Part shown: positions 19,792 through 22,677 of the stretch, one piece after another | Layout of the letters: each line of letters begins with the position of its first letter | Numbering within the stretch: position 1 is the first letter of the stretch | Virus record (IMG/VR): IMGVR_UViG_3300042357_000554 | Span: 1 to 22,677 of that record | Reading direction: 5' to 3' (one strand) | From: a virus | DNA length: 22,677 bases | Program-made: the position numbers and the translations under genes | The notes under the pieces: generated by a model | Databases searched by the model: none | Told to the model about the DNA's origin: nothing | The model's input: only the letters and a program-made list of their open reading frames with translations

Positions 19792-20090
19792 TTGCCACCA
19801 CGCTTCTCGTAGTACTTCATCGCCTCTGTGAGCGTGTAAGCGTAGTCGCCAGTCTGTGCCGAGAAACCGTCTGGGCGAGCGATAACAGTCCAAACAACAA
19901 ACGGGTGATAGTCAGTTCCAGACTTGTAACAGAGGGTTACCCAACTTGCGTAACAGTCTCCAACAACTCGTTCCGTCTGCTTCGTGAGGGCAAGTATCGT
20001 TGCCCCAGTCTCAAGGACTTCTCCAATTTCTGGTTCGGCATAAGTCAGGTCTGATGTTCTGCCGTTTATGAGTGTCAGGTGATTTTCCAT
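19788..20090 (-). CDS. Conserved phage hypothetical protein
   Basis: A 100-residue protein, first in unit C, with AAGGAG before ATG 20090. The C-terminal half (SGTDYHPFVVWTVIARPDGFSAQTGDYAYTLTEAMKYYEKRGG) resembles small phage proteins with the order P-VVW, G-x-x-G-Y-T-x-x-A-x-x-Y/F-x-x-R. It probably has an antiparallel-sheet fold followed by a helix. The function is unknown. It overlaps the DUF4314-like gene by four bases. Confidence 0.7.
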   Translation of the reverse strand: MENHLTLINGRTSDLTYAEPEIGEVLETGATILALTKQTERVVGDCYASWVTLCYKSGTDYHPFVVWTVIARPDGFSAQTGDYAYTLTEAMKYYEKRGGK

Positions 20091-20117
20091 TTTTGCTCCT
20101 TGTGGTTAGGTGATGTC

Positions 20118-20147
20118 ATCATACTGGACACGGTACAGACTTGCCAA
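20118..20147 (-). promoter_or_regulatory. Right-arm promoter C
   Basis: On -: TTGGCA (20147-20142), AGTCTG at the start of an 18-bp spacer, TATGAT (20123-20118). It is the best all-round family member. Its -35 abuts the box of R2 module 3. Confidence 0.75.
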
Positions 20148-20228
20148 GTTATCGGAAGCCCCCCGTGTTCTGCTCTCGCTTTATCCTGGAAACGAAGCCC
20201 CGGCCGTAAGGCTTGGTAGCGGGGCTTC
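20147..20228. repeat. R2 module 3 (one box plus hairpin)
   Basis: Box at 20147-20167, then GAAGCCCCG (20194-20202) paired perfectly with CGGGGCTTC (20220-20228). It lies between the end of unit F and promoter C; followed by two R1 copies (20245-20259, 20262-20276). Confidence 0.75.
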
Positions 20229-20244
20229 CCCCTGACTGGCTCGG

Positions 20245-20330
20245 AGTTATCTATTAGAAAGAGTTATCTATTAGAGATAGTCCATTTGGAGAGTGGCACG
20301 GATTTCGCACCACTCTCCTAATAGATAACT
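20245..20330 (-). repeat. Nested R1/hairpin structure at the end of unit F
   Basis: Two direct R1 copies (20245-20259, 20262-20276) face an inverted copy (20318-20330). Inside them GGAGAGTGG (20288-20296) pairs with CCACTCTCC (20310-20318). The mRNA would form a 9-bp inner stem and a 13-bp outer R1/R1 stem directly at the stop codon of the DUF3846-like gene (TAG at 20329-20331 overlaps the inverted R1). It is a likely terminator or RNase III type site. Confidence 0.65.
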
Positions 20331-20748
20331 ATTCAGTCCACTCGCTGACTGTGAAACTCGTATCTACTCCAGCGAGTAGAGCGTTTAGTTTCTCGTTGAG
20401 TTCTACATCTGCGCCCATTTCACGAGCCATTTCTACGAAACGACCCGAACGAAACGCAATAGGAAGTTCGTGGCTCTCTCCGTCATACTCTCCAGCCTCG
20501 CTGAAAGAGCCAACGATAACGCAGTCACCTGCGAGTACTTGGTCAAAGAGAAACGACGAAACTGGATTTGCTGGTAGTCCAATGAGTAGTCCTTCGTCGT
20601 GAACGTATCCGACGATACGACGGTCGTGATTTCTCACGCAGTCAAACCAACCCCCGACACTCTCACGGATTATTTCGTGGTCGTTCTCGTTGGTGAGTTC
20701 TAGTGGGATTACTTCTCCCGTTGTTTTTAGTAGTAGTGCTGTTGGCAT
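20329..20748 (-). CDS. DUF3846-like protein
   Basis: A 139-residue protein. Residues 20-75 (DHEIIRESVGGWFDCVRNHDRRIVGYVHDEGLLIGLPANPVSSFLF, then DCVIVGSFSE) match DUF3846: an iVGGwid/e-type start, DEGLL-GLP-NP, and (D/G)-x-IvG. The domain is common in phages and mobile elements; its role is unknown. The C-terminal helical part (FVEMAREMGADVELNEKLNALLAG) is family-typical filler. It has a purine-rich ribosome site (GAGGGG). It follows a 12-bp hairpin and an R1 copy in unit F. Confidence 0.8.
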   Translation of the reverse strand: MPTALLLKTTGEVIPLELTNENDHEIIRESVGGWFDCVRNHDRRIVGYVHDEGLLIGLPANPVSSFLFDQVLAGDCVIVGSFSEAGEYDGESHELPIAFRSGRFVEMAREMGADVELNEKLNALLAGVDTSFTVSEWTE

Positions 20749-20784
20749 CTCTGCCCCTCTCTAGTAGTTGGAGTTATCTATTAG

Positions 20785-20814
20785 TGTATCGGGGGCAGTT
20801 ACGCCCCCGATACA
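20785..20814 (-). terminator. Perfect 12-bp hairpin between two genes of unit F
   Basis: TGTATCGGGGGC, loop AGTTAC, GCCCCCGATACA. It sits between the stop of the 20826 gene and an R1 copy (20772-20784). Two AGTCTG copies next to it (20815-20826 on -) look like a relic of a family promoter without a -10. Confidence 0.6.
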
Positions 20815-20825
20815 GACTAGACAGA

Positions 20826-21239
20826 CTAAGCGACTTCGCTTGCCTGCTTGCTTGCTGGCTTCTGTGCGCCCTTCGCAGGCTTGACGGTGACACGAAAGAA
20901 ACTTGTCACTTCTACGCAGGTTGAGATTACTTTCTTGGTAATTTCGCCCTTGTCCTGTGCGCTATCCCAAGCCCGTGTGTCCACTGTTGGCTTGGTCACT
21001 TTGCGAAAGAGAGCAGGTGAGAGTTTCTCACGGAGTTTCTCAATGTCAAAGGTTCGGCGTGATGAGGCTGACACCTTCACTACGAGGTCGTTCACTTCTG
21101 TTTCGCTAATGCCCTCTGCCTGATAGACGGCGAGCATTGTCTCTTTCACTTCTGCGAGCATTTGCTCGGCTTGCTCTTGGAGTGTCAAAGCCTTGAGATA
21201 GTTCTCTGTTGCTTCTACTGCCCTTGCTGATGTAGCCAT
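20826..21239 (-). CDS. Phage protein of unknown role
   Basis: A 137-residue protein, first in unit F. The N-terminal helix (ATENYLKALTLQEQAEQMLAEVKETMLAVYQAEGI) could be a coiled coil. Then comes a conserved-looking segment VNDLVVKVSASSRRTFDIEKLREKLSPALFRKVTKPTVDTRAWDSAQDKGEITKKVI and a Lys/Ala-rich tail. The R-x-TFD-x-x-L ... F-x-x-V pattern occurs in small phage proteins of unknown function from memory; it might bind DNA or a nuclease (Gp157-like layout), but this is weak. Confidence 0.65.
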   Translation of the reverse strand: MATSARAVEATENYLKALTLQEQAEQMLAEVKETMLAVYQAEGISETEVNDLVVKVSASSRRTFDIEKLREKLSPALFRKVTKPTVDTRAWDSAQDKGEITKKVISTCVEVTSFFRVTVKPAKGAQKPASKQASEVA

Positions 21240-21283
21240 TTGATTACCTGCTTTCTAGTTGGTGTGGGTTGTGGCTAGCCACT

Positions 21284-21313
21284 ACCCTACACCCCCATTA
21301 TCAGACTTTCCAA
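21284..21313 (-). promoter_or_regulatory. Right-arm promoter F
   Basis: On -: TTGGAA (21313-21308), AGTCTG at the start of an 18-bp spacer, TAGGGT (21289-21284). It drives the 21239 and 20748 genes. An R1 copy (21325-21339) is upstream. Confidence 0.65.
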
Positions 21314-21351
21314 CATACCTAGACAGTTATCTATTAGAGACTTCGGGCATA

Positions 21352-21365
21352 CGAACACCCGTTCG
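21352..21365. promoter_or_regulatory. SOS-box-like palindrome
   Basis: CGAACACCCGTTCG fits GAAC-N4-GTTC. It lies about 40 bp upstream of promoter F rather than within it, so a LexA role is uncertain; it could also be a small RNA hairpin. Confidence 0.35.
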
Positions 21366-21398
21366 GGCTAGTCTGTGTGAGTGAGCGACAGAGCCGAA

Positions 21399-21479
21399 AG
21401 TTATCGGAAGCCCCCCGTGTCCAAGAGCAGTCCTTCTCCGAAGGAAGCCCCGTTATCAGAGCGTGAAAGCCGGGGCTTC
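21399..21479. repeat. R2 module 4 (one box plus hairpin)
   Basis: Box at 21399-21419, then GAAGCCCCG (21444-21452) paired with CGGGGCTTC (21471-21479), perfect nine-bp stem. It lies in the 507-bp gap between units D and F. Confidence 0.75.
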
Positions 21480-21506
21480 GTTGCCAGTATCACTCCAATC
21501 TCACGG

Positions 21507-21644
21507 GTGGCTTTCAATAACTTTGATTTCTTGGCAACACGAAAGAGGCTCAACGCTCTTGAGTTGGACATCACCCAACTGCGTGAAGCGAACATCAGGC
21601 TGCGAGCTTCTGTGTATCGGAGTGCGTTCAGAGTTATCTATTAG
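21507..21644 (+). CDS. Possible 45-aa + strand ORF inside the gap
   Basis: From GTG 21507 the frame reads MAFNNFDFLATRKRLNALELDITQLREANIRLRASVY and ends at the TAG of an R1 copy. The amphipathic, Leu-heptad look is coding-like, and this 150-bp stretch holds nothing else. There is no ribosome site, and it would be the only + gene in the arm. It may be a degraded gene fragment. Confidence 0.25.
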   Translation: MAFNNFDFLATRKRLNALELDITQLREANIRLRASVYRSAFRVIY

Positions 21645-21675
21645 AGGTAATCGCTCCATCTCTCATAGATAACTT
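21632..21675. repeat. Facing R1 pair
   Basis: A direct R1 (21632-21646) and an inverted copy (CTCATAGATAACTT, 21662-21675) can form a stem-loop. It lies downstream of the unit D terminator hairpin (21691-21725). Confidence 0.6.
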
Positions 21676-21690
21676 GCCCCAATAATGGAG

Positions 21691-21725
21691 AAAGGGCTGG
21701 CAGGCGATTTGCCCACCAGCCCTTT
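21691..21725 (-). terminator. Terminator hairpin of unit D
   Basis: AAAGGGCTGG (21691-21700) pairs perfectly with CCAGCCCTTT (21716-21725). It is 22 bases after the stop of the 21747 gene. The stem is A/T-flanked, so it can work on both strands. Confidence 0.7.
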
Positions 21726-21746
21726 GGGCTTTTCTCTGGAAGGGGT

Positions 21747-22175
21747 TTACAGGTATTCAGCCACGCTCTTGTATGTGCTCGCATTGACATACTCTTGGTC
21801 TGTCATTTTCAGCACACGGATTGCCTGCGTGATGTCGTCTTTCTCACGCTTGTACTGATGTTCCGAATAATCTCTCGGTGCTTCGGGTTCAGCAGGGATT
21901 GCGCTTGTAGGAAGCAACACAGTCACAGAGAAAGATGACTTTCCCTTTTTCTTTTTCTGTCGGTCAAACCAGTAGTTCTTGGACACTTCCTCAATCTCGC
22001 CTTTGCCAGCCTTGACTGCTCTAAGAACTGCGAGGTTGAACGCCTCAACAGCCTTTTCGTACTTGGCTTGCTCTGCTTCTTGTGTGGCATACCGTTTCTC
22101 ACGGTCAGCCAACGCTGTCTCTAAAGCCTTGATGAGCGAACTCACCTTGACTTTCACGGATAGGGACTTACTCAT
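21747..22175 (-). CDS. Unknown coiled-coil-like phage protein
   Basis: A 142-residue protein. The ATG at 22175 (MSKSLSVKVKVSSLIKAL) is chosen because GGAGTGGAG lies seven bases upstream; the earlier ATG at 22193 would run through that site. It has an alpha-helical basic/acidic coiled-coil region (ALADREKRYATQEAEQAKYEKAVEAFNLAVLRAV), a basic linker (RQKKKKGKSS), a short beta segment (FSVTVLLPTSAIP) and a C-terminal helix. It resembles small scaffold-like or DNA-associated phage proteins but no family is recognised. Single-gene unit D. Confidence 0.7.
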   Translation of the reverse strand: MSKSLSVKVKVSSLIKALETALADREKRYATQEAEQAKYEKAVEAFNLAVLRAVKAGKGEIEEVSKNYWFDRQKKKKGKSSFSVTVLLPTSAIPAEPEAPRDYSEHQYKREKDDITQAIRVLKMTDQEYVNASTYKSVAEYL

Positions 22176-22229
22176 TTTTTTCTCCACTCCCATTGGGTCT
22201 AGTTGTGGTGGTACAACGGGAGTGATGTC

Positions 22230-22259
22230 AGCGTATCAGTCAAGGTACAGACTAGCCAC
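22230..22259 (-). promoter_or_regulatory. Right-arm promoter D
   Basis: On -: GTGGCT (22259-22254), AGTCTG at the start of an 18-bp spacer, TACGCT (22235-22230). It drives the 22175 gene. R1 (22266-22280) and a stoperator-like copy (22289-22305) follow upstream. Confidence 0.65.
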
Positions 22260-22288
22260 ACCAATAGTTATCTATTAGAGATAGAGGG

Positions 22289-22305
22289 TCTTCCACCACC
22301 GTCAA
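22289..22305 (-). repeat. Stoperator-like repeat S8
   Basis: TCTTCCACCACCGTCAA (one difference), upstream of promoter D and its R1 copy. Confidence 0.8.
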
Positions 22306-22355
22306 TATAATAAAGAGCAAATGAAAGAGGTCACGAAAGTCGTGGGGTCGGGCGA

Positions 22356-22445
22356 AGTTATCGGAAGCCCCCCGTGTTGTGCCTGCGAACGCCCGTTCGT
22401 GCGAGCCAGTTGGAGCCCCGCGTCAAATGTCGTCAGCGGGGCTCC
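22356..22445. repeat. R2 module 5 (one box plus hairpin)
   Basis: Box at 22356-22376, then GGAGCCCCGC (22412-22421) paired perfectly with GCGGGGCTCC (22436-22445). Between them CGAACGCCCGTTCG (22386-22399) matches the SOS-box form and could also fold as a hairpin. It separates the rightmost unit from unit D. Confidence 0.75.
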
Positions 22446-22489
22446 GTTGCGCTTGCGTCGAGCTAGGTGCTTATTTGTATTGGTGGAAT

Positions 22490-22510
22490 AGTTATCTATT
22501 AGTAGATAAC
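22490..22510 (-). repeat. R1 fused to its own inverted half
   Basis: AGTTATCTATTAG is immediately followed by TAGATAAC, giving a perfect 8-bp stem GTTATCTA/TAGATAAC with a four-base loop, 10 bases after the stop of the 22520 gene. Confidence 0.65.
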
Positions 22511-22519
22511 CCCAGAGCG

Positions 22520-22648
22520 CTAGCCCTCGCAATCGTGCCCGTAGGCGTTCTCTTGTGCGTCTGTATCGTCTAGTAGGTCAAACACTCGCCCACACTCGGC
22601 ACAGGTGCTAGACAGTGTCGCTCGCTCTCTCACGTTCTCGGCGCTCAT
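22520..22648 (-). CDS. 42-aa zinc-ribbon-like protein
   Basis: The ORF begins MSAENVRERATLSSTCAECG and contains CAECGRVFDLLDD ... HDCEG. CxxC plus a downstream His/Cys pair suggests a single zinc-binding knuckle. GAGGG lies upstream, and its ATG overlaps the stop of the preceding frame (ATGA), which also ends with a Cys-containing segment. This is a short real gene by context. The function is unknown. Confidence 0.6.
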   Translation of the reverse strand: MSAENVRERATLSSTCAECGRVFDLLDDTDAQENAYGHDCEG

Positions 22649-22677
22649 ACGCTCGCCCTCTCAAATGGACACTCGGC
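22645..22677 (-). CDS. C-terminal end of a gene cut by the window edge
   Basis: The last 11 codons (AECPFERASV and stop) of a - strand frame that continues past the window end and overlaps the 42-aa gene by ATGA. Nothing more can be said of its product. Confidence 0.4.
   Translation of the reverse strand, partial: AECPFERASV

Larger units (their letters stand above)
12450..22510 (-). repeat. R1 dispersed repeat family (AGTTATCTATTAGAG)
   Basis: Consensus on + is AGTTATCTATTAGAG; in the leftward mRNA it is CTCTAATAGATAACT. Direct copies start at 12450, 12599, 12901, 13156, 13264, 14038, 14749, 15643, 15662, 15688, 15895, 16425, 16766, 17186, 17931, 18252, 19076, 19237, 19587, 20245, 20262, 20772, 21325, 21632, 22266 and 22490. 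Inverted copies lie at 12561, 16706, 20318, 21662 and 22503 (half). Most lie at gene junctions; four are inside coding sequence. The conserved core is GTTATCTATTAG, with the tail varying AGAG/TAG/GGG. A lone copy in the left half (5809-5819) follows the + gene in the same orientation relative to transcription. Confidence 0.95.

Noticed and set aside
1-22677. tRNA genes
   Set aside because: I searched by eye for T-arm GTTCGAAT/C-like segments with a paired acceptor stem and found none.
1-22677. Insertion sequences or integrase/attachment site
   Set aside because: No transposase or integrase motifs and no long terminal repeats; only short dispersed motifs are seen.

Overview
The window looks like part of a double-stranded DNA phage (or prophage) genome of an actinobacterium with moderate GC content. 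The evidence is a WhiB-type iron-sulphur regulator (6436-6783), a proteasome/HslV-like peptidase (5186-5806), LexA-type SOS boxes of the actinobacterial form GAAC-N4-GTTC, TANNNT -10 boxes with at least two likely leaderless starts, an M15 endolysin followed by a holin-like protein, helicase-loader-like replication genes, and many small tightly overlapping genes of phage-type families (DUF1281/Api92, DUF3846, DUF4314, DUF1599, GAWVGExTP). No structural (capsid, tail, terminase) gene is recognisable here. All names come from reading motifs; no database search was possible.

Layout. 1-1968 (+): end of an unknown gene and a lysis cassette (M15 endolysin, one-TM holin-like protein, unknown). 2078-3309: an unknown + gene convergent with two - strand winged-helix-like genes. 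3456-5983 (+): small Cys protein, calcineurin-like phosphoesterase, unknown, proteasome-like peptidase, 43-aa membrane protein. 6093-7372: a small - gene, whiB behind an attenuator-like leader, and two ribbon-helix-helix genes behind a palindromic operator. 7533-8376 (-): replication pair with a stoperator-like promoter. 8377-8952: gene-free, origin-like or regulatory, with a possible small RNA. 8953-11515 (-): seven small genes behind a strong promoter at 11584-11612. 11661-12447 (+): an SOS-box promoter driving a helicase-associated-domain plus HTH protein, then a membrane protein.

12448-22677 is different. It is a leftward array of short transcription units with one modular grammar. Seven units start at a promoter family (TTGGCW-AGTCTG-N12-TANNNT, always 18-bp spacing). 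Cistrons are joined by a 13-15 bp repeat (R1, AGTTATCTATTAGAG on +, CTCTAATAGATAACT in the mRNA), present about 30 times and often supplying the stop codon of the upstream gene. Five units end in a second module (R2): one or two copies of a box containing TTATCGGAAGCCCCCCGTG followed by a GAAGCCCCG/CGGGGCTTC hairpin that the box could also pair with. A third repeat (TCATCCACCACCGTCAA, eight copies, one orientation) is spread over 8.4-22.3 kb. It embeds a TTGACG -35 on the - strand and resembles in logic the stoperators of cluster A mycobacteriophages. The units encode a MoxR-type AAA+ ATPase with a VWA/HExxH partner, an XRE regulator, and several widespread phage families of unknown role.

The repeat, promoter and terminator grammar of the right 10 kb, together with the stoperator-like sites, is the most novel content. 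It suggests that one or a few phage or host factors act on all units in parallel, at transcription, RNA processing or translation.
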